From Succinatimonas sp. CAG:777 (GTDB taxonomy: Bacteria; Pseudomonadota; Gammaproteobacteria; Enterobacterales; Succinivibrionaceae), in the NCBI GenBank assembly GCA_000431835.1, contig HF987908.1, positions 1,615 to 28,756 on the forward strand: a stretch of DNA of 27,142 nt, read 5' to 3'. Below the pieces are notes generated by a model, which had not been told where the DNA came from, did no database searches, and worked only from the letters and a program-made list of their open reading frames with translations. The position numbers were made by a program, and so were the translations under genes. Shown here piece after piece: positions 14,757 through 21,689 of the stretch (positions are counted from its first letter, which is position 1; every line of letters starts with the position of its first letter).

Positions 14757-15941
14757 TTATTCACTTAAAATACGCTTTGCAGCAGTATCAGCAGCTTCGT
14801 TAACTCCCTGACGGCCTGAGCATACGTTCTTTAAAGCGGTCTCAAATGATGACCAGAACTTGTTCATCTCAGGTACTGAAGGCATTGGCTCACCGTTAAC
14901 TGCATTTTCTTTTGTTGTAGCAATACGTGGATCCTTGTCTAACTTAGCCTGGAAGCTGTTCAGAGCAACTACACCTAAAGCCTTGTCGTTATTGACAGCC
15001 TCTAAGCCTTCATCGGTTAATAAATAGTTCTCGATGAACTCAGTTGCTAACTCTTTATTTGGAGAAGCTGCGTTGATTGCTAAAGCTGTTACACCAACGA
15101 ATGCCTTAGCTGGCTGACCGCCTAACTTAGGTAACTTGTAAACAGAGAAGTCAACCTTAGCGCCATCGTAGTTTGGCCAGCCCCATGGTCCGTTAATGAT
15201 ACATGCAGCTTTACCCTTGGTGAACTGTGCTTCCATAACACCGTAGTCAGCACCCTTCTCCATGTAACCCTTGGTAATTAAATCAGAAATAAACTGCATA
15301 CCAGCCTTAGCACCAGCGTTATTAACACCTGTATCCTTAACATCATAACCGCCATTTACTTTCTTGTATGCATAACCGCCCTGTGCTGCAATTAAAGGAT
15401 AGCTGAAGTATGGAGTTGTGTAAGACCAAATGATTGGCTTAACACCGTCTTTCTTTAATTGGTCACCTAACTTATAAAAGTCTTCGAAGTTTTCTGGAGC
15501 ACTCTTAACCAACTTGTTGTTACATAGTAAACTTACTGCTTCGATAGCTACTGGGTAACCAACAATCTTGCCGTTAACAGTTACTGCATCCCAACCAACT
15601 TTAGCAAACTTTGCCTTCTCTTCATCTGAAGGATTGAGAGGAGCGATAAGACCTGCAGCTGCCCACTCACCGAAACGGTCATGTGCCCACATCATGATAT
15701 CAGGACCATTCTGAGTTGCAGCTGTCTGCATGAACTTAACTTCTACCTGATCTGGGTGAGCTACAGTTACCTTAATACCAGTATCAGCTGTGAACTTCTC
15801 ACCAACTTTTGCAATACCGTTATAGCCCTTATCACCGTTAACCCAAACTGTTAACTGATCTTTCTCAATTGCTGCATTTGCTGAAACTGAGAAGCCTAAA
15901 GTCATAGCGCATACTACAGTAGCTAAAATTGTTTTTTTCAT
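14757..15941 (-). CDS. malE: Maltose/maltodextrin periplasmic binding protein MalE
   Basis: 394-residue precursor (E. coli 396). Signal peptide MKKTILATVVCAMTLGFSVSANA, cleaved before AIEKD. The mature protein follows E. coli MBP: VWVNGDKGYNGIAKVGEKF, GPDIMMWAHDRFGEWA (ligand-binding W and D), AIEAVSLLCN, INGPWGWPNYD, INAASPNKELATEFIENYLL and ASGRQ/CSGRQ near the end. It binds maltodextrins and docks on MalFG. Unlike E. coli MBP, which has no cysteine, the mature form shows three (in LLCNN, AACIIN and NVCSGRQ). The start is ATG 15939-15941 with AAGGAA eight bases upstream; an outer in-frame ATG at 15965 would lengthen the signal region and is disfavoured. First gene of malEFGK. Confidence 0.96.
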   Translation of the reverse strand: MKKTILATVVCAMTLGFSVSANAAIEKDQLTVWVNGDKGYNGIAKVGEKFTADTGIKVTVAHPDQVEVKFMQTAATQNGPDIMMWAHDRFGEWAAAGLIAPLNPSDEEKAKFAKVGWDAVTVNGKIVGYPVAIEAVSLLCNNKLVKSAPENFEDFYKLGDQLKKDGVKPIIWSYTTPYFSYPLIAAQGGYAYKKVNGGYDVKDTGVNNAGAKAGMQFISDLITKGYMEKGADYGVMEAQFTKGKAACIINGPWGWPNYDGAKVDFSVYKLPKLGGQPAKAFVGVTALAINAASPNKELATEFIENYLLTDEGLEAVNNDKALGVVALNSFQAKLDKDPRIATTKENAVNGEPMPSVPEMNKFWSSFETALKNVCSGRQGVNEAADTAAKRILSE

Positions 15942-16001
15942 CTTATGATTTCCTTTAGTTTTCACTTATGTTGTCTGATCAAAAGATAACCTTTTGACTT
16001 G

Positions 16002-16009
16002 AACGTTTA
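16002..16009. repeat. AACGTTTA copy 1 (within TTGAACGTTTAA near-palindrome)
   Basis: First of three exact AACGTTTA 8-mers in this region. It sits in a near-palindrome and would fall just inside the transcript of the proximal malE promoter, where a repressor or activator could act. Confidence 0.4.
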
Positions 16010-16030
16010 AACCTTGTTAGGTTAGTTATG

Positions 16031-16060
16031 ATTGTATAGAGTTAGCCTAAAATAAATCAA
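16031..16060 (-). promoter_or_regulatory. Candidate proximal malE promoter
   Basis: On the minus strand TTGATT (16055-16060) and TACAAT (16031-16036) are 18 bases apart. The predicted start is near 16024, giving a leader of about 83 bases. Confidence 0.4.
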
Positions 16061-16233
16061 TACAATATTGACCTATTACTGCACTTTATTATCTTTTTTA
16101 GATATTTTTGTGACTAAACGCATATATTTTTAAAACTTGGTCATTTTTAGCCACTAAGTAAATTTTTACATATAGTGTTTTTTTATCAATGCCTTATGTA
16201 TCAAATTGCAACAAATTTTCTTTGAATTTCCGC

Positions 16234-16241
16234 AACGTTTA
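16234..16241. repeat. AACGTTTA copy 2
   Basis: Second exact copy, immediately downstream of the distal -10 box (16243-16248) and so covering its start point. Confidence 0.4.
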
Positions 16242-16242
16242 G

Positions 16243-16248
16243 ATTATA
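16243..16248 (-). promoter_or_regulatory. Candidate distal, activator-type malE promoter
   Basis: Perfect TATAAT on the minus strand with no usable -35 at 16, 17 or 18 bases, the pattern of an activator-dependent promoter. The start would be near 16236. An AACGTTTA copy is centred about 46 bases upstream and a CRP-like site about 104 bases upstream. Confidence 0.45.
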
Positions 16249-16278
16249 AACTTGATTTAAGCATTAGCGCATATTTAT

Positions 16279-16286
16279 AACGTTTA
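16279..16286. repeat. AACGTTTA copy 3
   Basis: Third exact copy, at about -46 from the distal start, the place of a class II activator site. The AraC-type protein encoded upstream is a candidate binder (inference). Confidence 0.4.
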
Positions 16287-16332
16287 TCAGGTAATAATTT
16301 TCAAAATACTCTCAATTTTTCGTAACGCTTTT

Positions 16333-16348
16333 TGTGATATATTTCGCA
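16333..16348. promoter_or_regulatory. CRP-like site 1
   Basis: TGTGA-N6-TCGCA, 9 of 10 core positions of the TGTGA-N6-TCACA consensus; centred about 104 bases upstream of the distal start. Confidence 0.5.
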
Positions 16349-16417
16349 TTATTCTTTTATATACATTTTTCAACTTAATTACACTTTATTCACCTATATT
16401 TCTCTTCAAAATCTAAA

Positions 16418-16433
16418 TTTGAATTGAATCACA
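16418..16433. promoter_or_regulatory. CRP-like site 2
   Basis: TTTGA-N6-TCACA, 9 of 10 core positions, with A-rich and T-rich flanks (AAA before, TAATTT after) as in known sites. It lies 85 bases from site 1, about eight helical turns. A weaker match (8/10, TGTGA-N6-TTAAA) is at 16513-16528. Confidence 0.45.
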
Positions 16434-16672
16434 TAATTTAATAAATGTTTTCGAGGTATTGACCAAAAATATTCTTATCAAAAATTGATATATTTAATTA
16501 ACCAATAAGTTTTGTGATGTAAATTAAATTTTCTTTAGGTTGATATTGCATTTTTAGAGACTTTGCATGGAGATTAATCAGTTTTGAAAGGAATTCTCCG
16601 CTTAAGTTCTTTTATTTCTGAACTGTTTAGATATCTATTTTGGATCAATATTAGACCGTGTTTGAAACTGAT

Positions 16673-17563
16673 TTAGCTCTTGCGTTTGCGATATTTTAAA
16701 GGGGTTGTTCCATATTTCTTTTTAAAGAGTCTAAAGAAATATGAATCATTGTCGAATCCATGATCTGCGGCAATATCAGAGATTGATTTCTCTCCCCTTT
16801 CAATATCACCTGATGCCTGCTCTAGTCTGTAGTCGTTTACATATTCAGTAAAACTCATTCCAGTGGCTTTTTTAAAGAATCTGCAAAAGTACTCTTGGGA
16901 AAAATCCATCTTTGCAGCAGCATCTTCAATTGATAATGGTCCTGAATGATGATCTTGTATCCAGATGATGAGATCTTTTAATTTCTGGGTTCTCTCTTTT
17001 TCAAAAGATGAGGAAATTTCGACCTGATTAAATATTCCTTGCCTATAAAGATTAGTTAAAATAACTATAAGCTTTGCCTTGATGAGCAGTCTTATTGAAT
17101 CATCTTTTTCTTTATAATTTTTGAAAATGTAATCAAAACATTCCTTACATTCTCTATAGTCTTCAGTGTCATTGTTACGTACAGGTATGATGTTGAGATT
17201 AGTGTCATACAGATTATCTAAAATTGACCCTAACAGCTTGTCATAAAAGGACAGACGTAACATTGAAGGATTAAAGACTAAATAGCGCTGTACTGATTTA
17301 GCGCCCTGAATTAGACCATGAACAGCTTTACTTGGCACTAAGTAAAAGCAGGAGGAATCCAAAGCCACCTGTTTTGAATGAATTGTGACAGTAAAAGGTC
17401 CTTTTTCTACACTGATAAGCTCAACTTCATCATGCCAGTGCTGGTGGTAGTGAATAGGAAAGACTTCACTATACTCGTTTATATAGCATTCTAAAGGAAA
17501 TTTCTGACTGCCATGCTGAATTCCTTCTTTAGGCGCCATAGTACGAAGTGTTTCCATAGTCAT
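16673..17563 (-). CDS. AraC-family transcriptional regulator
   Basis: 296-residue regulator. The N-terminal cupin-like sensor (about 25-110) contains HYHQHWHDEVELISVEKG, typical of AraC proteins that bind sugars or other small ligands; the C-terminal pair of helix-turn-helix motifs (about 195-294) includes LSIEDAAAKMDFSQEYFCRFFKK and SISDIAADHGFDNDSYFFRLFKK followed by GTTPLKYRKR. It lies upstream of malEFGK in the same direction, with 731 bases between. The neighbourhood suggests a role in maltodextrin control in place of MalT, but this is inference. Start choice is uncertain: ATG 17563 or ATG 17557, both with a weak ribosome site. It diverges from ybaK. Confidence 0.9.
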   Translation of the reverse strand: MTMETLRTMAPKEGIQHGSQKFPLECYINEYSEVFPIHYHQHWHDEVELISVEKGPFTVTIHSKQVALDSSCFYLVPSKAVHGLIQGAKSVQRYLVFNPSMLRLSFYDKLLGSILDNLYDTNLNIIPVRNNDTEDYRECKECFDYIFKNYKEKDDSIRLLIKAKLIVILTNLYRQGIFNQVEISSSFEKERTQKLKDLIIWIQDHHSGPLSIEDAAAKMDFSQEYFCRFFKKATGMSFTEYVNDYRLEQASGDIERGEKSISDIAADHGFDNDSYFFRLFKKKYGTTPLKYRKRKS

Positions 17564-17686
17564 TCTTTATTGAGTAATGTCCTAGATCAGGTAACGCTAG
17601 TTCTTAAGATTTTTTTTCAATTGTAAAACAATGTAACAAAAAGATATATGCTATTTCGTGTTCATGACATTGAATAAGGAAAAAAT

Positions 17687-18166
17687 ATGATCACTCCAGC
17701 ACAAAAATTTCTAAAAGATAACAAAGTGCCTTTCAAAGAATATGAATACGAATGCACTGTAGATCATGATTTTGGTAAGTTTGCAGCACAATCTTTAGGT
17801 GTTGAAGAGCCAAAAGTCTTTAAAACCATCCTCTTAGTACATGATAAGACCTTCGTCACCGCAATTACTCCTGTAGACAGCATGATTTCCTTGAAAAATG
17901 CTGCAAGAATTATGAAATTAAAGTCACTTGATGTGGCCACACCAAATGACGCTACTAGAATTACAGGATATGTTATTGGAGGTGTAAGCCCATTTGGTCA
18001 AAAAAGAAGAACTTTAATTCTACTCTCAGAGAGTGCTTTGCAGTTTGACGAGATTTTAGTATCAGGTGGCAGAAGAGGACTGTCAGTTGGTGTTAATCCA
18101 AAAGATCTTATAAAGGTCTTAAATGCTACTGTAGGCGACTTTTTAGAGCATAAGGATAAGAAATAA
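17687..18166 (+). CDS. ybaK: Cys-tRNA(Pro)/Cys-tRNA(Cys) deacylase YbaK
   Basis: 159 residues, the same length as E. coli YbaK. It hydrolyses Cys-tRNA(Pro) formed by prolyl-tRNA synthetase, acting in trans with that enzyme. Family features: N-terminal TPAQKFLKDNKVPFKEYEY, the conserved lysine in KVFKTILL (about residues 43-50), GYVIGGVSPFGQKR (about 97-110) and the C-terminal SGGRRGLSVGVNPKDL. The ATG has AAGGA seven to eight bases upstream. It faces the MCP gene across a shared terminator. Confidence 0.93.
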   Translation: MITPAQKFLKDNKVPFKEYEYECTVDHDFGKFAAQSLGVEEPKVFKTILLVHDKTFVTAITPVDSMISLKNAARIMKLKSLDVATPNDATRITGYVIGGVSPFGQKRRTLILLSESALQFDEILVSGGRRGLSVGVNPKDLIKVLNATVGDFLEHKDKK

Positions 18167-18215
18167 TATAACAAGCTCTGTCTCAGATTACTTTTAAATG
18201 AAATAAAAATAAGTA

Positions 18216-18241
18216 GAAGCCACATCAGAAGATGTGGCTTC
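18216..18241. terminator. Bidirectional terminator between ybaK and the MCP gene
   Basis: Perfect 11-bp stem (GAAGCCACATC at 18216-18226, GATGTGGCTTC at 18231-18241) with a four-base loop. The plus-strand tail is CCTTTGTTTT and the minus-strand tail TACTTATTTTTATTT, so it can serve both converging genes. Confidence 0.88.
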
Positions 18242-18248
18242 CTTTGTT

Positions 18249-19850
18249 TTACAAGGTAAAGCGTGAAACAACACCTAACAGACGTCCAATTTCAACATTA
18301 GTGTTGTTAATATTGTCATCAATTAAGCTCAATTCACCATGCAGATTCTCGGTTGCTGCCGTGATTTCTTTCATATTGTCAGAGATCTCAGAAGTTGCTG
18401 TGATCTGACCTTCTGTTGAATGAGAAATCTCATCAATCTGATTATTTACACTCTCAACCTTACCAATCACGCTATCTAGGATCTCGTTCAGATCACCTGT
18501 TTCGGCAGAGATTGCATCCATAACTTTAACAGACTGCTGAATAGTATCATTAGCACTGGCAGCCTCAGACTGTACTAAAGTTACCATCTCAGTAATTTCC
18601 TGTGTTGACTTTGAAGTTCTTGAAGCTAGAGCACGAACCTCATCTGCTACCACAGCAAAGCCTTTACCGTAGACCCCAGCTCGGGCTGCCTCAATTGCAG
18701 CATTTAAAGCTAATAGGTTAGTTTGTGATGCAATATCATCAATAGTATTTACAATCACACCAATCTTTTGAGCTCTGTCTGACAATTGAGCTACAAGCAT
18801 TGCATCTTCTTTTGACTTCTTAGCTTGGTTATTCAGTTTTTCAATAGTTTCATTAACGCGATTGATACCTAACTGAGTATCTTTTGAGGTATCGGCTGCC
18901 TGCTTTGAAGCAGAAGCACAGCTTTTAGCAATTTCACCTGCATTCTCTACCATGCTCTCAGCTGACTGTGAAACTGTGGAAGAATAAGCCTGATTGTCCT
19001 GAGCAGTTTCATCAATATGGGCTGACGAATCCTGTAAGGTACTCATAGAATTACTGATGTTATTACTTACTTCTTTAATCAGCATGATGTTGTCGTGCCA
19101 GAAGACTCTCATTTTTTCCATAGCAAGCAGCAATGGTAAAAACTCATCATGACGTTTAATTCTGATCTCAGTATGCAACTCACCATGAGCCAGAGCATTA
19201 GCGTTCTTGATAGCAAAACGAATAGAACTTGCAATTAAACGAGGCATCTGAGTTAAGATGATAACAGCTGATACAATTTCAAAGAGGATAATAATAACTG
19301 CAGCAATTAAAGGAGTCTTGCTGGTAATTCTGTCTACTGCTGAATTAGTAACTTTAATCTGATTGCCACTTACACTATCCAAATTCTTGCGCACGACCAT
19401 AAAATTGTCATACATGTCGTTTTTCAAGAGCTTTTTAGCTTCTTCAAGATTGCCATTTTTATACATATCCACAAATGAAGCATATTGAGCTAAATAGTGT
19501 TCTGAGCTTTCTTTTACAGCTCCAATCTCCTCTGGGTAACGGGAGGTTTGTAATTTACCTACAGCATACTTTAAGTTATCAGCTAAGGATTTACTCTCTC
19601 GTACTGCATTAGCAGAAGCTGTACCCTTGGTCATACCGGTTAAAAGCAACTGCAAGTCAGTGATATATTCACAGGTGTGCTTAACTCTGACATAACGACC
19701 GTCAAGGACTTCATGAACAGATTCAGCCACATTCTTGTTAACAGAAATTGTATATAAAGAGATATAACCCAAACCAATTGATGCTAGGATCAGCATCACG
19801 TAGGTCGCTATCAATTTTTGCTTGATAGAGAAAAGATCTAAAAATCGCAT
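18249..19850 (-). CDS. Methyl-accepting chemotaxis protein
   Basis: 533-residue chemoreceptor. Numbering from the chosen start: TM1 at about 10-34, a periplasmic helical domain (about 35-178) of the four-helix-bundle type, TM2 at about 180-202 (LIAAVIIILFEIVSAVIIL), a HAMP-like linker (about 203-255), and the signalling domain with the conserved hairpin tip IDDIASQTNLLALNAAIEAA followed by RAGVYGKGFAVVADEVRALA (about 371-410). It would bind a ligand in the periplasm and control CheA through CheW. The C-terminus (VVSRFTL) lacks the NWETF tether for CheR/CheB. ATG 19850 is preferred since GGGAT lies six bases before it; ATG 19862 is the alternative. No adjacent che genes, so it is a stand-alone receptor. 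Confidence 0.93.
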   Translation of the reverse strand: MRFLDLFSIKQKLIATYVMLILASIGLGYISLYTISVNKNVAESVHEVLDGRYVRVKHTCEYITDLQLLLTGMTKGTASANAVRESKSLADNLKYAVGKLQTSRYPEEIGAVKESSEHYLAQYASFVDMYKNGNLEEAKKLLKNDMYDNFMVVRKNLDSVSGNQIKVTNSAVDRITSKTPLIAAVIIILFEIVSAVIILTQMPRLIASSIRFAIKNANALAHGELHTEIRIKRHDEFLPLLLAMEKMRVFWHDNIMLIKEVSNNISNSMSTLQDSSAHIDETAQDNQAYSSTVSQSAESMVENAGEIAKSCASASKQAADTSKDTQLGINRVNETIEKLNNQAKKSKEDAMLVAQLSDRAQKIGVIVNTIDDIASQTNLLALNAAIEAARAGVYGKGFAVVADEVRALASRTSKSTQEITEMVTLVQSEAASANDTIQQSVKVMDAISAETGDLNEILDSVIGKVESVNNQIDEISHSTEGQITATSEISDNMKEITAATENLHGELSLIDDNINNTNVEIGRLLGVVSRFTL

Positions 19851-19894
19851 ATTACATCCCATATTTATTTTAATTATATTTAATACGATTAACT

Positions 19895-19907
19895 AGACTT
19901 TAAGTCT
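19895..19907. promoter_or_regulatory. 13-bp palindrome upstream of the MCP gene
   Basis: AGACTT-T-AAGTCT with imperfectly symmetric flanks (CTA before, TAG after), 45 bases before the MCP ATG; possible operator. Confidence 0.3.
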
Positions 19908-20234
19908 TAGCCTAATATAACTAGATAACGACCATTTTAAACGCATCTACATCACATATCTTCGTGTGAATATAGGATAGAGGACTACCAAACTATTGAA
20001 TACTGATCAGCAAACTAAATCTATCTATTTGATCTATAGAGCAAATATAATCAAGGATCTTGCTATTATGCGTTTGTAGAGAATTTACAAAAATTGAGCA
20101 CTAAATCACATTTAGACATAACAAGATATTAACAATATCATGAACACAGACTGAGCAAAGGTAAATTTGAATTAATATCTCGACATTAAAGCTAAACAGG
20201 TCGACGAGCCTTAACAGATATATTCATGTAAAAA

Positions 20235-20256
20235 AGATGAAGTGAAGATGAAGTGA
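20235..20256. repeat. 11-bp tandem repeat
   Basis: AGATGAAGTGA occurs twice head to tail, about 60 bases beyond the stop of the DtxR-type gene. Function unknown. Confidence 0.6.
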
Positions 20257-20275
20257 AATTGTTGTGAGAATTTGA

Positions 20276-20300
20276 TGTTGGCAACAAAAAGCTACCAACA
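20276..20300 (-). terminator. Possible hairpin after the DtxR-type gene
   Basis: TGTTGG (20276-20281) pairs with CCAACA (20295-20300), 13-base loop, 15 bases after the stop codon. No U-run follows on the minus strand, so termination is doubtful. Confidence 0.3.
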
Positions 20301-20314
20301 CAATGAAAATAGAA

Positions 20315-20764
20315 CTAGATGATGTTGTTTTCTTTTAGGTAATTGATGATACCTTTCATGGTCTTTTCTGAAATCACATGCTCTACACGGCAAGCATCAT
20401 ACTCAGCAACATCTGAAGGTACTTTTGCGATATGCTTGAAGAAAACAGTTAAATACTGATGACGCTTGAAAACAGCCTCAGCTACTTTTCTGCCTTCAGG
20501 AGTAAACTCAATATCACCTGCTATACCTACTTTGATGTATTCTTTCTCTTTTAATAAAGAAAGACCTCTAGAAACACTAGGCTTGCTTAATTTAAGTTCA
20601 TTGGCAACGTCTACAGCACGAACAAGACCATTGCTGCGTCTTTCCTTGATAACTAAGATAGTCTCAAGATAGGTTTCACCTGATTCTGCAATTTCGCCCT
20701 GTTTTTTCTGTACAGCTTCTGGAACAGCATCTAATACAGTTGGTGCACTTTTTACGTTTTCCAT
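20315..20764 (-). CDS. DtxR/MntR-family metal-dependent regulator
   Basis: 149 residues. An N-terminal tail of about 28 residues is followed by GETYLETILVI and a winged helix-turn-helix (about 45-90, VANELKLSKPSVSRGLSLLKEKEYI), then the dimerisation/metal domain RHQYLTVFF...EYDACRVEHVISEKTMKGI. The ACRVEHVIS segment reproduces the Cys-x-x-Glu-His metal ligands of DtxR, where MntR has Glu at the Cys position; this points to iron rather than manganese. The residue equal to DtxR Met10 is Thr here, and no SH3 domain is present. It resembles DtxR-type regulators found with feo iron-uptake genes in anaerobes (recalled, not searched). It lies 32 bases after the Fur-like gene, with AAGG upstream, so the two form an operon. 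Confidence 0.88.
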   Translation of the reverse strand: MENVKSAPTVLDAVPEAVQKKQGEIAESGETYLETILVIKERRSNGLVRAVDVANELKLSKPSVSRGLSLLKEKEYIKVGIAGDIEFTPEGRKVAEAVFKRHQYLTVFFKHIAKVPSDVAEYDACRVEHVISEKTMKGIINYLKENNII

Positions 20765-20796
20765 GCCAAATTACCTTAAATCTTACTTATTAAAAC

Positions 20797-21240
20797 TTAC
20801 TTAATAGTAACGTTAACCTTGTCACCCACTAATGACAGCTCAAGCTCGTTCTGAGGACCGATTGTTCCGCGAGCTATTAAGCCTTGCTTAATTAGTGTAG
20901 CTAAATCTTTGGTAGTACCTGCATTGAAGATCTTACGGCCTTTGTCATCGGTTATAGTACCTAACTTTGGCTCAACTCTCTGCATTCCAAGATTTCTAGC
21001 TTTAGAAATTACGCCGATCTGCTCTAATCTGTTAATCAGACGATAAACAGTTGCGATTCCTAAATCAGGGACAAACTGCTTTGCCTCATACCATAACTCT
21101 TTAGGAGAAGTACATTGACTTGAGGTTAAAATCTCAATGATGTGTCTTCTCTGGACTGTCATTCTTAATCCAGAAGCTTCAAGCTTCCTGAGTGTATCTT
21201 CAGTTAGAGGATCAACTCTAAACTTCTCGTTCTCTTCCAT
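20797..21240 (-). CDS. Fur-type winged-helix protein lacking the Fur metal-binding half
   Basis: 147 residues. Residues 15-82 match the Fur family DNA-binding domain: LRMTVQRRHIIEIL, TSPKELWYEAKQFVPDLGIATVYRLINRLEQIGVISKA. After that Fur proteins have a histidine- and cysteine-rich metal/dimer domain (HHHH..C..C). Here residues 83-147 have no histidine and no cysteine; the whole protein has one of each (H33, C43). The C-terminal part reads FNAGTTKDLATLIKQGLI and LELSLVGDKVNVTIK, perhaps a small beta domain, and I do not recognise it. It probably binds DNA but cannot sense metal as Fur does. It is followed by the DtxR-type gene in one operon. Confidence 0.75.
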   Translation of the reverse strand: MEENEKFRVDPLTEDTLRKLEASGLRMTVQRRHIIEILTSSQCTSPKELWYEAKQFVPDLGIATVYRLINRLEQIGVISKARNLGMQRVEPKLGTITDDKGRKIFNAGTTKDLATLIKQGLIARGTIGPQNELELSLVGDKVNVTIK

Positions 21241-21327
21241 TTATAAACCTTACTTGTATCATCGACATAAGTTTACATGGGGGTAGAATGGGTCATTTTC
21301 AAGTTTTATGCTTCACCTAAATCTGAA

Positions 21328-21350
21328 CTTTGTCATATAAAAAGACAAAG
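21328..21350. promoter_or_regulatory. Inverted repeat upstream of the Fur-like/DtxR operon
   Basis: Perfect 7-bp arms (CTTTGTC at 21328-21334, GACAAAG at 21344-21350) with a 9-base A/T spacer, about 90 bases before the Fur-like ATG. It may be a metal-regulator operator or a hairpin for the upstream small gene. Confidence 0.4.
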
Positions 21351-21441
21351 CATAACTACTCCATGAAAATGAGGCTTCTAGTGAAAATAACACAAACTTG
21401 CAAAATTGACTACAAAAAATTTAGCTTTTTATGAATAAAGA

Positions 21442-21600
21442 TCATTTTTTCTTGTCATGGCAGTGGCATACAGAAGCACCAGTTTTTGAACAGCCACAAC
21501 TGTCTCCTTTCATTAAAATATGAAAAATTCTTTTACCGCCACGGAATAGAGCATAAACGGCCAGGCATAATAGAACGAATAAAACTAACTTTGCTAACAT
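21442..21600 (-). CDS. FeoB-associated Cys-rich membrane protein
   Basis: Small protein of 52 residues: one membrane helix (about 2-20, AKLVLFVLLCLAVYALF), a short basic stretch, then the cysteine motif DSCGCSKTGASVCHCHDKKK. This is the pattern of the FeoB-associated Cys-rich membrane proteins (PF12669), usually encoded beside feoB, the ferrous iron transporter; its job there is unclear but may be metal hand-over or complex assembly. The start is ATG 21598-21600 with GGGAGA nine bases upstream; the 13 extra codons possible upstream are disfavoured. No feoA or feoB is in the window. The adjacent DtxR-type regulator supports an iron-related setting. Confidence 0.78.
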   Translation of the reverse strand: MLAKLVLFVLLCLAVYALFRGGKRIFHILMKGDSCGCSKTGASVCHCHDKKK

Positions 21601-21689
21601 AATTGAATGTCTCCCTTTGTAGACACAATTATAACGCAATAGTTAGCATAAACTAACCTAAATATTTATAAATTTTTTGGACTGAATGT

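Larger units (their letters stand above)
15942..16672. other. Non-coding mal control region
   Basis: 731 bases between malE and the araC-type gene, very AT-rich, with no credible open frame. It holds two candidate promoters for malE, two or three CRP-like sites and three AACGTTTA copies, listed separately. No MalT-box-like G-rich element (GGGGA(T/G)GAGG) is seen. Part of the region may be the untranslated 3' end of the araC-type gene. Confidence 0.7.
19851..20314. other. Intergenic region upstream of the MCP gene
   Basis: 464 bases without a gene. It contains a 13-bp palindrome AGACTT-T-AAGTCT (19895-19907) about 45 bases before the MCP start, an inverted repeat TCACA-N8-TGTGA (19952-19969), and an 11-bp tandem duplication (20235-20256). 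No convincing promoter, including a sigma-28 promoter, was found for the MCP gene. Confidence 0.5.

Noticed and set aside
15942..16672. MalT boxes before malE
   Set aside because: No GGGGA(T/G)GAGG-like element on either strand by eye; the region is almost free of G-runs.
19851..19990. Sigma-28 flagellar promoter for the MCP gene
   Set aside because: TAAAGTCT occurs, but no GCCGATAA-like box follows at the required distance.
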